DNA of 11,119 nucleotides. Origin: Aquificaceae bacterium (GTDB lineage Bacteria; Aquificota; Aquificia; Aquificales; Aquificaceae). Where the stretch lies: positions 1-11,119 of the forward strand of contig JALSHX010000243.1 of assembly GCA_026982025.1 (NCBI GenBank), in the 5' to 3' direction. The notes under the pieces are model-generated. The model searched no databases, had not been told where the DNA came from, and saw only the letters and a program-made list of their open reading frames with translations. Below, piece after piece: positions 1 through 7,063 of the stretch (its first letter is position 1; every line of letters begins with the position of its first letter). The position numbers and the translations under genes are program-made.

Positions 1-1
1 T

Positions 2-1438
2 CAGTGGGTTGTGACCGCTTACATGATAGCTGCCGCGGTTGCCCTTCCCATGCTTGAGTGGCTTGAAAAGATAACGGGTCTCAAGGCAATGTACATAGCG
101 GGTATTTTCCTTTTTACCCTTTCCAGCTACCTATGCGGGATTTCAACGGAACTCTACCAGATGATCATTTTCCGTTCAATTCAGGGCTTTGCTGAGGCAC
201 TGATTATGGTATCCGCTCAGGCAATTCTCTTCTCCATGTTTCCGGAGGAGGAGAGGGGTTTTGCCATGGGGCTCTTCGGTCTGGGTGTATCCTTCGCTCC
301 CGCAATAGGACCAACACTCGGAGGATGGCTGACGGAACACATAAGCTGGAACTGGATATTTTTCATAAATGTACCTGTCGGGACCCTCCTTACGGTTGCA
401 TCAATTTTTCTCCTCAAGGAAGTTAGCATGAAGAGGGAGGTCCTACCCTTTAACTTCTTTTCCTTCTTTTTCATATCCGTTGCGACCGTAAGCACCCTTG
501 TAGTTCTTTCCAAGGGTCAGCAGTACGGCTGGTTTTCGTCAAATTTCATTGCTTTCCTGACGGTTGTTGCGGTTGCGGGTTACCTTCTATACTTTCTCGG
601 CGAGGGCTTCTCAAAGGTTAAACTCCTTGACCTGAAAATTTTCAGGGAAACGGAGTTTACGGTTGCCTTCCTGATCTTCCTCTTTGTTCTTGGCTTTTCT
701 ATGTATGCCCTCTTTTACGCCCTTCCACTCTACTTTGAGATACTCAAAGGTCTCAGCACTTTCACCACCGGTATATTACTTTTGCCCTTCGCCGTTTCAA
801 TAGCTGTATTTTCGGTGGTTGCCGGGGCAATGAGTGACCGCTGGAGTGTGGGAGGAACGCTCTTTATAGCTGTTGTATTTTATCTGGGTTCGGTGGTTTT
901 TCTGCTTAGGCACCTTGATCTCTATACACCGAAGTGGACAGCGTCAATGGAGATCGTGGTAATGGGAGCGGGGATGGGCCTTTTCTTTGCACCCGTCACA
1001 ATGCTGGCACTGAGGGGCAGGGAGGAAAAAACTATCCTGATAATCAGCCTGCTTGATTACATAAGGTTTATAGGCGGATCCTTCGGGACCGCTATTGCCA
1101 CAAATGTTATAAAAGGTAACACCGCCTTCCACTACGATGAGATTTCTTCCATCCAAGCTCAGAACTATCACTTTGTTAAAGATTCCATTGAATCCCTTGC
1201 TGGCAATTACCTCGCCACTTCCTTTTTACCGGAGGAAGCTCTGATCAAGGCTTACTACTCCGCGGGATCCCTTCAGTCAAAACTTGCCCTCTCCTATGCA
1301 TTTCAGGACCTTTTTGTCTGGAGCGGAGTCTTTGCTCTTGTGGGGCTTCTGCCCATGGTATTCCTGTTTAAGAAGTGGGTTTATAATAGAAACGGCGGTG
1401 CTGAGGCTTCTAACGCTCATTCTGCTGTCACTGAGTAA
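2..1438 (+). CDS. MFS drug/proton antiporter, DHA2 (EmrB/QacA) family, 5' end missing
   Basis: This is an inner-membrane multidrug efflux protein expected to exchange a drug or other hydrophobic compound for protons. The reading frame is open to the window edge and begins QWVVTAYM, the DHA2 signature near the end of the first helix. The true start therefore lies upstream, and the GTG at 11 is internal. About 478 residues are visible. They include RSIQGF (the R..QG motif), an antiporter motif C (GLGVSFAPAIGPTLGGW, around 280-336) and SWNWIFFINVPVG, all typical of 14-helix EmrB-like proteins. Many hydrophobic segments follow, and the tail ends with a last helix and a short polar stretch. Family members often work with an EmrA-type adaptor and a TolC-type outer-membrane channel, but anything of that kind would be upstream and out of view. 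The last 41 bp overlap the next gene in another frame. Family assignment is secure; the substrate is unknown. Confidence 0.92.
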   Translation, partial: QWVVTAYMIAAAVALPMLEWLEKITGLKAMYIAGIFLFTLSSYLCGISTELYQMIIFRSIQGFAEALIMVSAQAILFSMFPEEERGFAMGLFGLGVSFAPAIGPTLGGWLTEHISWNWIFFINVPVGTLLTVASIFLLKEVSMKREVLPFNFFSFFFISVATVSTLVVLSKGQQYGWFSSNFIAFLTVVAVAGYLLYFLGEGFSKVKLLDLKIFRETEFTVAFLIFLFVLGFSMYALFYALPLYFEILKGLSTFTTGILLLPFAVSIAVFSVVAGAMSDRWSVGGTLFIAVVFYLGSVVFLLRHLDLYTPKWTASMEIVVMGAGMGLFFAPVTMLALRGREEKTILIISLLDYIRFIGGSFGTAIATNVIKGNTAFHYDEISSIQAQNYHFVKDSIESLAGNYLATSFLPEEALIKAYYSAGSLQSKLALSYAFQDLFVWSGVFALVGLLPMVFLFKKWVYNRNGGAEASNAHSAVTE

Positions 1439-2222
1439 TCTGCTTGCATCACCCGTTGCACTGATAAACGACAGGGTAGTATCCCGGGAGGAGTTTAACC
1501 TCGTATTTGACCTCTACTGGAAGGAAATTCTCCACCTTTCCCCGAAAAAGCCCACGATAAGGGATAAGGAGCTTTTTCTTCTTGAGTACATCAAGGGTGA
1601 GATCCTTGAAGATGTTGCAAAGGAGATGGGAATAGTCGTTACGGATGAGGAGATTGATGAGAGACTCAGACTTTGGGGAAGAAATCCCTCTGCAAATCCT
1701 CTCATAAGGGACTTCGTGAGGAGGGAACTGCTTGCCCAGAGGGTTTCCGAGGTAGTAGCGGGAAGCATTTACATAAGCGAAGGAGAAATAAAAGCTTACT
1801 ACATCCTTAATAGGAGAGAGTTTTTCTATCCCAAGCAGGTTAAACTCCTTCGGGTTGTTGTAGATGAGAAAAGGAGAGCAAAGAAGGTCAGGGAAATGCT
1901 GAAAAAAGGAATTATTCCCTCGGGTAAGGGCATAATCATAGGAAAGGAGAGGTGGTACTCCGTTCAATCCCTGCCAAGGAAGGTAAGGTCCCGCCTTTAT
2001 CCGTACAAGAAAGGCAGGGTTACCCTGCCGATCAAGTACGACGGTAAGTACATAATACTTAAGGTTGTTGATACGAGGAAGTCAGGCATACTTCCCCTTG
2101 AGATGGTTCGCGATCAGGTAAGGCTGAAACTGCTAAAAAGAAAAAGAGAGGAGGTTTTCAGACAATGGTTTCAGGAAGTATTGCAAAGCTATCGGTTAGA
2201 GCTTTATCCCGAAAACTTGTAG
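1398..2222 (+). CDS. Exported SurA/parvulin-like periplasmic chaperone (first of two)
   Basis: Probable periplasmic folding factor of the SurA type, 274 residues from the chosen GTG. That start gives a compact signal peptide (MLRLLTLILLSLSNLLAS), directly followed by PVALINDRVVSREEF, which matches the SurA N-terminal pattern (hydrophobic-INDxVVSxxEF). Helical N-domain: about residues 18-140. A parvulin-like region at about 145-226 keeps the strand pattern VKLLRVVV and the closing GRVTLPIKYDGKYIILKVVD. The usual first-strand histidine is Leu/Arg here, and the central F..LA..yS and GGDLG parts are shortened, so peptidyl-prolyl isomerase activity is doubtful. A last helix (about 234-266) resembles the SurA C-terminal helix. 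There is no Shine-Dalgarno before the GTG. A TATAAT at 1382-1387 lies 10 bp upstream, inside the transporter gene. The gene overlaps its upstream neighbour by 41 bp and its downstream one by 58 bp. Role is inferred from fold pattern and export signal. Confidence 0.78.
   Translation: MLRLLTLILLSLSNLLASPVALINDRVVSREEFNLVFDLYWKEILHLSPKKPTIRDKELFLLEYIKGEILEDVAKEMGIVVTDEEIDERLRLWGRNPSANPLIRDFVRRELLAQRVSEVVAGSIYISEGEIKAYYILNRREFFYPKQVKLLRVVVDEKRRAKKVREMLKKGIIPSGKGIIIGKERWYSVQSLPRKVRSRLYPYKKGRVTLPIKYDGKYIILKVVDTRKSGILPLEMVRDQVRLKLLKRKREEVFRQWFQEVLQSYRLELYPENL
2146..2154 (+). promoter_or_regulatory. Ribosome binding site fixing the start of the second SurA-like gene
   Basis: GAGAGGAGG lies inside the first chaperone gene. 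Its GGAGG core ends 10 nt before the ATG at 2165. It supports that ATG even though the resulting protein has a long, basic region before its hydrophobic signal core. No better-placed start codon exists in frame upstream of the signal sequence. Confidence 0.7.
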
Positions 2223-3034
2223 TAATTTTGCTTCTTATCTGTCAAATTTCCTTCGGTGAACTCATTGACAGGGTCATTGCAAATGTAAACGGTGAGCCAG
2301 TTCTTGAAAGTGAGCTGAGGCTGGCAAGGGACTTTTTTGGTATTAAGGATGAAAAGGAGCTTTACGAGGTTCTCATTGAAAAGCATCTCATTGCGGAGTT
2401 TATCAAGGGAAAAGGTATGACCATTCCCGAAGATTATCTTGAGCGGGTGGTAAAAGACCTTGCTGAGGGCAACAACAAGACGGTAAGTGAACTTTACGAT
2501 GAACTCTACCGCGAGGGTTTTACCCCGGAGGACCTAAAACACTTACTCAGACTTGAGATTTATTCAACGCTATTATTCAAAGAATACCTTCTTCAAAGGG
2601 TTGAGGTTTCAGAGCTGGAAATTGAACTTGAAAGGCTCAGGAAAGGGGAGGTAAAGTACAGAAAGGAGCTTCAGCTCCTTGTTGTGGAAAAGGAAAAGAA
2701 AGACGAAGTGTTGAAGTTGATTTCAAAGTACGGTTCTGACATTGAAAAGGTTTCAAAGGAGCTGGGTAAATCTCCGGAGAAGATTGTTGTTGAGAGGGGG
2801 GAGCTGGTGGAGAGTCTTGACGAGGAAGTCTGGAGGGTTAAGGAGGGTGAACTTGCCGTGGGAGAGGATGAGGAGCACATCTACCTTGCAAAGGTTGTAA
2901 GAACTATCAGGACCTACAGCGGCAGGAGTGAGGAGGAAATTCGCAACGAGCTTCTTCAGAAAAAGCTCGCCACGCTTAGGGAAGAGGTCCTTGAAAAAAT
3001 CAGGAAGGAGTTTTTCGTGGAGAAGCTAATTTGA
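2165..3034 (+). CDS. Exported SurA-like periplasmic chaperone (second of two)
   Basis: A 289-residue SurA-family protein, probably a periplasmic chaperone for outer-membrane or secreted proteins. It has an extended basic n-region (1-17), a hydrophobic core KLVVILLLICQISFG (17-31), then ELIDRVIANVNGEPVLESEL (32-51), the classic opening of the SurA N-domain. Helices to about 145 include GMTIPEDYLERVV and GFTPEDLKHLLR, also SurA-like. Residues 160-250 look like a decayed parvulin domain: ELQLLVVEKEKKDEVLKLI, then GELVESLDEEVWRVKEGEL and HIYLAKVVRTI. The active-site histidines and the central GGDLG loop are missing. The C-terminus (254-289) is a charged helix. The start is supported by an upstream GGAGG. 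The gene overlaps the first chaperone by 58 bp and ends 2 bp from the convergent murI stop. The pair probably arose by duplication followed by strong divergence. Confidence 0.82.
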   Translation: MVSGSIAKLSVRALSRKLVVILLLICQISFGELIDRVIANVNGEPVLESELRLARDFFGIKDEKELYEVLIEKHLIAEFIKGKGMTIPEDYLERVVKDLAEGNNKTVSELYDELYREGFTPEDLKHLLRLEIYSTLLFKEYLLQRVEVSELEIELERLRKGEVKYRKELQLLVVEKEKKDEVLKLISKYGSDIEKVSKELGKSPEKIVVERGELVESLDEEVWRVKEGELAVGEDEEHIYLAKVVRTIRTYSGRSEEEIRNELLQKKLATLREEVLEKIRKEFFVEKLI

Positions 3035-3036
3035 GT

Positions 3037-3801
3037 TCAACTTTTGGGAACTTCGGAAACAACCGAGTAGCTTACCCTCCGTCCGAAGATCTTTTCTATC
3101 ATGTTGGGCAGGTTTTGAGAGTCGTCCGTGAAGTTAAGGTAGGTTCTGCCTTCTCCACCGTCCTTGACGAAGGGCAGGATCTCCTTTGCAACAGCTTCCG
3201 ATGAGTCTATGACCGCAATACCCTTGAGATAGGAGGAGATAACCTTTTTAAGAAGAGGATAGTGTGTGCACCCGAGGATGAGGGTGTCAACTTCTTTATC
3301 CTTAAATTCCTTAAGGCAATCTTCTACTATTATTTCAGCCACAGGTCCTTCCGTTATTCCCTCTTCAACGAGGGGTACAAAAAGGGGACAGGGCTTTGAG
3401 ATTACGGAAACGCCGTGCTGTTTGAGGTAATTCTGGTATGTTCCGCTGTTTATCGTTGCCCTCGTTCCTATAACTCCCACCCTTCCGCGGGTTCTTTCAA
3501 GAGCGGTTTTCACACCCGGCTCAACTACGCCGACTACGGGAACTGGAAGCTCCTCCATAAGTTTTTCTGTTGCGTAGGAACTTGCCGTATTACATGCGAT
3601 TACAAGCAGATCAACCTCTTTGCTCATGAGAAACTCAGCACACTCAAGGCTGTACCGTATTACGGTTTCTTTTGAGCGGGTCCCGTAGGGAACCCTGGCG
3701 GTATCACCGAGGTAATACAAATCCGCATCTTTGTACTTCTCCCTTATTGCCCTGAGTACAGTTAACCCTCCCACTCCCGAATCAAAAACCCCTATCCTCA
3801 A
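3037..3801 (-). CDS. murI: Glutamate racemase
   Basis: Cytoplasmic, cofactor-independent enzyme that interconverts L- and D-glutamate to supply D-glutamate for peptidoglycan. The 254-residue length is normal. The N-terminus MRIGVFDSGVGGLTVL carries the conserved Asp7-Ser8. DTARVPYG lies at 33-40. Both catalytic cysteines are present: Cys70 in IACNTAS and Cys178 in LGCTHYPLL. EPGVKTA (94-100) and GTRATI (112-117) also match the family. The start is a TTG at 3799-3801. It is chosen because the conserved N-terminus begins there and a GGAGAAGG lies 5 nt upstream (3807-3814, minus strand). The gene is convergent with the SurA-like gene (2-bp gap) and divergent from the isoprenyl synthase (39-bp gap), so it is probably transcribed alone. 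The enzyme assignment is firm. Confidence 0.96.
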   Translation of the reverse strand: MRIGVFDSGVGGLTVLRAIREKYKDADLYYLGDTARVPYGTRSKETVIRYSLECAEFLMSKEVDLLVIACNTASSYATEKLMEELPVPVVGVVEPGVKTALERTRGRVGVIGTRATINSGTYQNYLKQHGVSVISKPCPLFVPLVEEGITEGPVAEIIVEDCLKEFKDKEVDTLILGCTHYPLLKKVISSYLKGIAVIDSSEAVAKEILPFVKDGGEGRTYLNFTDDSQNLPNMIEKIFGRRVSYSVVSEVPKS

Positions 3802-3806
3802 CTCAG

Positions 3807-3814
3807 CCTTCTCC
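3807..3814 (-). promoter_or_regulatory. Ribosome binding site supporting the TTG start of murI
   Basis: On the minus strand this reads GGAGAAGG, 5 nt before the TTG at 3801-3799. It decides for the unusual TTG start, since there is no in-frame ATG or GTG between this site and the conserved FDSGVGG motif. Confidence 0.65.
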
Positions 3815-3823
3815 CGAATTTTC

Positions 3824-3829
3824 TATAAT
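3824..3829 (+). promoter_or_regulatory. Possible -10 box for the isoprenyl synthase gene
   Basis: A perfect TATAAT sits 11 bp before the ATG at 3841 in the 39-bp gap between the divergent murI and ispA-like genes. Transcription from it would begin about 3836, leaving a leader of only about 5 nt. No convincing -35 lies at the usual distance (3801-3806 reads ACTCAG), so this is a weak call in an AT-rich stretch. Confidence 0.3.
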
Positions 3830-3840
3830 TTTAGGTCCAC

Positions 3841-4644
3841 ATGGAAAAAATTTCTCAGTGGAAAAAGAGAATTGAGGAGAGGATAAGGGAAGTTTTCAAG
3901 CCAGAAGGTCCTCCTCTCTTGAAGTCCGCTATGGCTTACTACCTTTTTCAGGAAGGGAAAAGGATCAGACCTCTTTTTACCGTTTCTGTGACCCAAGCTC
4001 TGGGAGGTGAGGTGGAAGATGCAATTACGGTGGGAGCGTGCATTGAAATGATCCACAACTACTCCCTGATTCACGATGACCTTCCTGCCATGGACAACGA
4101 TGACTTCAGGAGAGGTCAGCCCTCTTGCCATAAAAAATTCGGCGAGGCTATTGCCATACTTGCAGGGGATGCACTTTTAACCTACGCCTTTGAGGTGCTT
4201 TCCGATAGGAAAAACTACAGCAGTTTAAAGGAAGACCAGATCATAGGGATTATCAGGATTCTTTCTCAGAGGTCGGGTTCGGGAGGAATGGTGGGCGGTC
4301 AGGTCCTTGACATAGAAAGGAAGGAGCCATCATACAAGGTCAACCTGCTTAAAACCGCCGCCCTTTTTGAGGCGTGTTTTCTGTGCGGTGGAATTATTTC
4401 GGAAGCTTATGACATGCTGAAGGATCTTTCCGAGATCGGACGGGATGTGGGCCTTCTTTTTCAGATGGTCGATGACATCATAGACAGGGACGGCTTCTGG
4501 CAGGAGGTGGGAGACGAGGAGTCAAGAAGGAAAGGTGAGGAGCTGGGTGAGTTAACTCTGGAGAAAATTAAAAAACTCTTCGGCAAAAGGGGGGAAGAAG
4601 TTTCTTATCTTACCCGTTTAATTATTGGAAGAATTACTGAATGA
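3841..4644 (+). CDS. ispA: Short-chain trans-isoprenyl diphosphate synthase (farnesyl/geranylgeranyl type), short C-terminus
   Basis: Head-to-tail condensing enzyme that joins isopentenyl diphosphate to allylic diphosphates, giving C15 or C20 products for lipid carriers, quinones and other prenyl lipids. The 267 residues include GKRIRP (39-44) and the first Asp-rich motif DDLPAMD (79-85) in [18 protein letters not shown]. That motif has the two-residue insertion of bacterial type II farnesyl synthases. GGQVLD is at 152-157, KTAALFEA at 171-178 and the second Asp-rich motif DDIID at 211-215. After DDIID the usual 25-30 residue stretch with the conserved Lys-Ser/Thr-x-Pro segment is absent. The chain goes straight into a charged helix ([16 protein letters not shown]) and ends. 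The exact product length cannot be read from sequence. There is only a weak AGG before the ATG. The 3' end overlaps the convergent pilC by 11 bp. Confidence 0.9.
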   Translation: MEKISQWKKRIEERIREVFKPEGPPLLKSAMAYYLFQEGKRIRPLFTVSVTQALGGEVEDAITVGACIEMIHNYSLIHDDLPAMDNDDFRRGQPSCHKKFGEAIAILAGDALLTYAFEVLSDRKNYSSLKEDQIIGIIRILSQRSGSGGMVGGQVLDIERKEPSYKVNLLKTAALFEACFLCGGIISEAYDMLKDLSEIGRDVGLLFQMVDDIIDRDGFWQEVGDEESRRKGEELGELTLEKIKKLFGKRGEEVSYLTRLIIGRITE

Positions 4645-5875
4645 GCTCACCCATCTTGAATATGGGCATGTACAGACCGATCATAATACCGCCGATAATT
4701 CCTCCGAGAACCACGATAAGCATCGGCTCAATTAATGAGATGAGACCTTCCACCGTTCTGTCAACCTCGTCTTCATAAAACCTCGCTATGGTATCAAGCA
4801 TCTCGTCAAGCCTTCCCGTTTCTTCACCCACCTTCACCATTGCAACTATGAGTTTGGGGAAAACTCCGGTCTTCTCCATGGAGCTCCACATGGTTTGACC
4901 TTCTGTCACTTCCTTCTGGACCCTCTCCACATTTTCCTGAATTACAACGTTACCAGCCACCTTCCCCGAAATCTCAAGAGCCCTTTCTATTGATACACCG
5001 CTTGCAAACATAGTAGCCATGGTTCTTGAGAACTTCGCCATAGCACTTTTAACGACGAGATCTCCGAATTTTGGCATCTTCAACATAAACTTGTGTACAC
5101 CCTTTTTGAAGGTGTAATTCCTCCTGTAGAGGAACCTGAATGCAACCACGAAAACAAGAACGCCCACGATAATTGATAGAATGTTGTTTCTGAGCCCATC
5201 GGAGAGTTTAATGAGTATTTGTGTTGCAACGGGAAGTTCTCCTCCGAAGCCCCTGTAAATGCTCGCAAAGGTGGGTACGAGGAAGTAGAGAATACCTCCA
5301 ACAATGAGGGTTGCAATGACCAGAACGAAGATGGGATAGAAGGAGGCGCTTTTTATTTTGCTTTTGATCATGGCTATTTTTTCGTAGTACTCGGAGGCTC
5401 TAAGAAGTGCCCTGTCAAGCTCTCCAGTTTCTTCACCCACCGCCACGAGATTAACAACCAGTTCGGGAAATACGTTAATCCTCTCCTGCATAGAATTTGA
5501 TAGGGACATACCCTCGCTAACATCCTTGGCAACTTCGGACACAGCGTCCGCCAGCTTCTTATTCGGCATTTGGTCCGCCACTATTTCAAGTGCGTCAATT
5601 ATGCCCACTCCCGCGTTGACCATTGCACCGAGCTGTCTTGTGAAGAGGGCGATGTCAGAGTCGCCTACCTTACCTCCGAGAATTGCTATCTGTCTCTTTT
5701 TCTTTTCCTTCTTCTCGTCGGGCTCTGCCTTTTTTTCGTAAACCGGATCAGCATTTATGAAGTGCAGTCCTTTTTCTCGTACCTTTTCCATAAGGTCGTT
5801 GAAGCTTGGGGCTTCAATCACATCTTCAACAATTTCTCCGCTCTCGTTGTAAGCTTTGAACCTATACTTAGGCAT
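4634..5875 (-). CDS. pilC: Type IV pilus inner-membrane platform protein PilC (GspF family)
   Basis: Polytopic inner-membrane protein that forms the platform on which the PilB and PilT motors act during pilus extension and retraction. The 413 residues are family-typical. A cytoplasmic N-terminal part ([12 protein letters not shown]...) is followed by a charged Lys/Glu linker (47-61). Two T2SF domains come next: about 74-197 with [13 protein letters not shown] and VGEETGELD, and about 277-400 with [13 protein letters not shown] and [12 protein letters not shown]. Membrane segments lie near 177-202, 231-250 and 381-405. The ATG at 5873-5875 is 3 bp after the pilT stop, with a purine-rich GGGTAGGGG before it, so it is probably co-transcribed and coupled with pilT. 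A GspF of a type II secretion system is the alternative, but the pilT partner favours pili. Confidence 0.94.
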   Translation of the reverse strand: MPKYRFKAYNESGEIVEDVIEAPSFNDLMEKVREKGLHFINADPVYEKKAEPDEKKEKKKRQIAILGGKVGDSDIALFTRQLGAMVNAGVGIIDALEIVADQMPNKKLADAVSEVAKDVSEGMSLSNSMQERINVFPELVVNLVAVGEETGELDRALLRASEYYEKIAMIKSKIKSASFYPIFVLVIATLIVGGILYFLVPTFASIYRGFGGELPVATQILIKLSDGLRNNILSIIVGVLVFVVAFRFLYRRNYTFKKGVHKFMLKMPKFGDLVVKSAMAKFSRTMATMFASGVSIERALEISGKVAGNVVIQENVERVQKEVTEGQTMWSSMEKTGVFPKLIVAMVKVGEETGRLDEMLDTIARFYEDEVDRTVEGLISLIEPMLIVVLGGIIGGIMIGLYMPIFKMGELIQ

Positions 5876-5878
5876 CCC

Positions 5879-6973
5879 CTACCCTCTTCTCGTTGAACCC
5901 ACCATCCTCTCCATTTCTTTTATATCGGGAGAAGCTCTCATTGCTTCATCAAGGGTGATGAAGCCCGACTTATAGAGCCTGAAGAGGCTCTGATTCATTG
6001 TTTGCATTCCGCTCTCGAGCTGACCGCTCTGCATGAGGGAGTATATCTGCTGGAGTTTGTTTTCCCTGATAAGGTTTCTTATTCCCGCATTGGGGATGAG
6101 GAGCTCATAAGAGAGCACTCTGCCACCCCCGACCTTGGGAAGAAGCCTCTGTGAAATCACACCCTGAAGGGTAAAGGAGAGCTGAACCCTAATCTGTTCC
6201 TGCTGTTCCGCCGGGAAGATGTCAACTATCCTCGTTATTGTTGATATTGCGGTGTTTGTGTGTAGTGTTCCGAAAACGAGGTGTCCTGTTTCTGCAGCCC
6301 TCAGAGCGGTTTCAATGGTTTCTCTGTCCCTCATCTCTCCCACGAGTATGACATCCGGGTCTTCCCTGAGAGCTGCTCTAAGGGCTTCCGCAAAGGAGTA
6401 AACATCCTGATCTATCTCCCTCTGGTTTACTATGCTCTGCCTGTGATGGAAAATGTACTCAACCGGGTCTTCAATTGTAATTATGTGGTGGGGGAAGTTT
6501 TCATTTATGTAGTTGATCATTGCCGCAAGGGTCGTTGACTTACCTGAACCCGTGGGACCTGTAACGAGGACGAGACCCATCTTTTTGTGGCACAGCTCAA
6601 GGATCTTTTCGCTCAATCCCAGCTCGTTAACCGTCCTTATTTTATAAGGGAGTCTTCTGAAGGCGGAGGCCACAGAGCCCCTCTGATAAAAAACATTTGC
6701 TCTGAACCTTCCGAGGTCCTTAACGCCGAATGAAAAGTCAACCTGACCCCTTTCTTCAAGATTCTTTCTGTGTTTTTCTGACATGACTGAGTAGGCAAGT
6801 TTCTGGGTCATGTCGGGAGTCAGAACGGGAAAATCGCTCAAAAACTGTATCTTCCCGTCAACCCTAACAGCAGGTCTTGCCCCCGATGTGATGTGAATAT
6901 CGCTGGCATCCATGTGCACAGCTCTTTGAATGACATCAATCAAACGGACTTCTCTTGTTTGAACTTCCACCAC
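5879..6973 (-). CDS. pilT: Type IV pilus retraction ATPase PilT
   Basis: Cytoplasmic hexameric ATPase that powers pilus retraction and hence twitching motility, surface sensing and DNA uptake. The 364 residues carry every expected motif. The N-terminal PAS-like domain contains [17 protein letters not shown] (24-40). Walker [10 protein letters not shown] is at 139-147, the Asp box IEDPVEY at 167-173, Walker [13 protein letters not shown] at 205-216 and the His box [14 protein letters not shown] at 227-240. The PilT-specific AIRNLIRE motif appears as GIRNLIREN (297-305), which separates PilT from PilB and from GspE. Two GTG codons stand in tandem at the start (6971-6973 and 6968-6970). Translation could begin at either, because AAGGAGGG lies 3 nt before the first and 6 nt before the second. 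pilC follows after 3 bp. No other pilus gene is in view. Confidence 0.97.
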   Translation of the reverse strand: MVEVQTREVRLIDVIQRAVHMDASDIHITSGARPAVRVDGKIQFLSDFPVLTPDMTQKLAYSVMSEKHRKNLEERGQVDFSFGVKDLGRFRANVFYQRGSVASAFRRLPYKIRTVNELGLSEKILELCHKKMGLVLVTGPTGSGKSTTLAAMINYINENFPHHIITIEDPVEYIFHHRQSIVNQREIDQDVYSFAEALRAALREDPDVILVGEMRDRETIETALRAAETGHLVFGTLHTNTAISTITRIVDIFPAEQQEQIRVQLSFTLQGVISQRLLPKVGGGRVLSYELLIPNAGIRNLIRENKLQQIYSLMQSGQLESGMQTMNQSLFRLYKSGFITLDEAMRASPDIKEMERMVGSTRRG

Positions 6974-6976
6974 TTA

Positions 6977-6984
6977 CCCTCCTT
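6977..6984 (-). promoter_or_regulatory. Strong ribosome binding site of pilT
   Basis: On the minus strand this reads AAGGAGGG. Spacing to the upstream GTG is 3 nt and to the next GTG 6 nt. The second is the more usual distance, so the protein may start one residue later than annotated. Confidence 0.7.
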
Positions 6985-6993
6985 ATTCATTCA

Positions 6994-7022
6994 AAAATAT
7001 ATCAGAGCTTTTTTCTTGTCAA
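6994..7022 (-). promoter_or_regulatory. Sigma-70-like promoter of pilT-pilC
   Basis: On the minus strand there is a perfect TTGACA (7022-7017), a 17-bp spacer and TATTTT (6999-6994). An overlapping TATATT gives a 15-bp spacer. The predicted transcript start is near 6987, giving a short leader that contains the AAGGAGGG site. It is in the right place and orientation for the pilT-pilC pair. Confidence 0.55.
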
Positions 7023-7045
7023 AAGACCTTTTTAGACCTACTTTA

Positions 7046-7063
7046 TATGACATGAATGTCATA
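7046..7063 (+). promoter_or_regulatory. Perfect inverted repeat over the moaE start: possible operator
   Basis: TATGACAT-GA-ATGTCATA has two 8-bp arms that are exact reverse complements around a 2-bp centre. It covers the proposed moaE ATG (7052-7054). Its half-sites do not line up with FNR (TTGAT-N4-ATCAA) or CRP (TGTGA-N6-TCACA) spacing. It could bind a dimeric regulator or fold in the mRNA to hide the start. Which of these applies is not known. Confidence 0.45.

Noticed and set aside
11..13. GTG at 11 as the start of the transporter gene
   Set aside because: Codons before it (CAG TGG GTT) continue the conserved QWVVTAYM motif, so the gene is simply cut by the window edge.
1284..1397. N-terminal extension of the first chaperone to an ATG at 1284
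   Set aside because: The extension is transporter sequence read in another frame and would bury the clear signal peptide that starts at the GTG at 1398.
1449..1967. 172-codon reverse-strand open frame under the first chaperone gene
   Set aside because: It has no family resemblance, and the plus-strand reading shows a signal peptide and the SurA pattern.
2228..2260. Lipoprotein signal in the second chaperone (LLLICQ)
   Set aside because: The residue before Cys is Ile; a lipobox needs Gly, Ala or Ser there. A normal signal peptidase site after SFG is more likely.
6893..7051. N-terminal extension of MoaE reaching into pilT
   Set aside because: The added residues match no MoaE sequence and overlap the pilT start, ribosome site and promoter.
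7046..7063. FNR or CRP binding site at moaE
   Set aside because: The half-site bases sit one position off the FNR and CRP consensus relative to the centre, so it is kept only as an unassigned inverted repeat.
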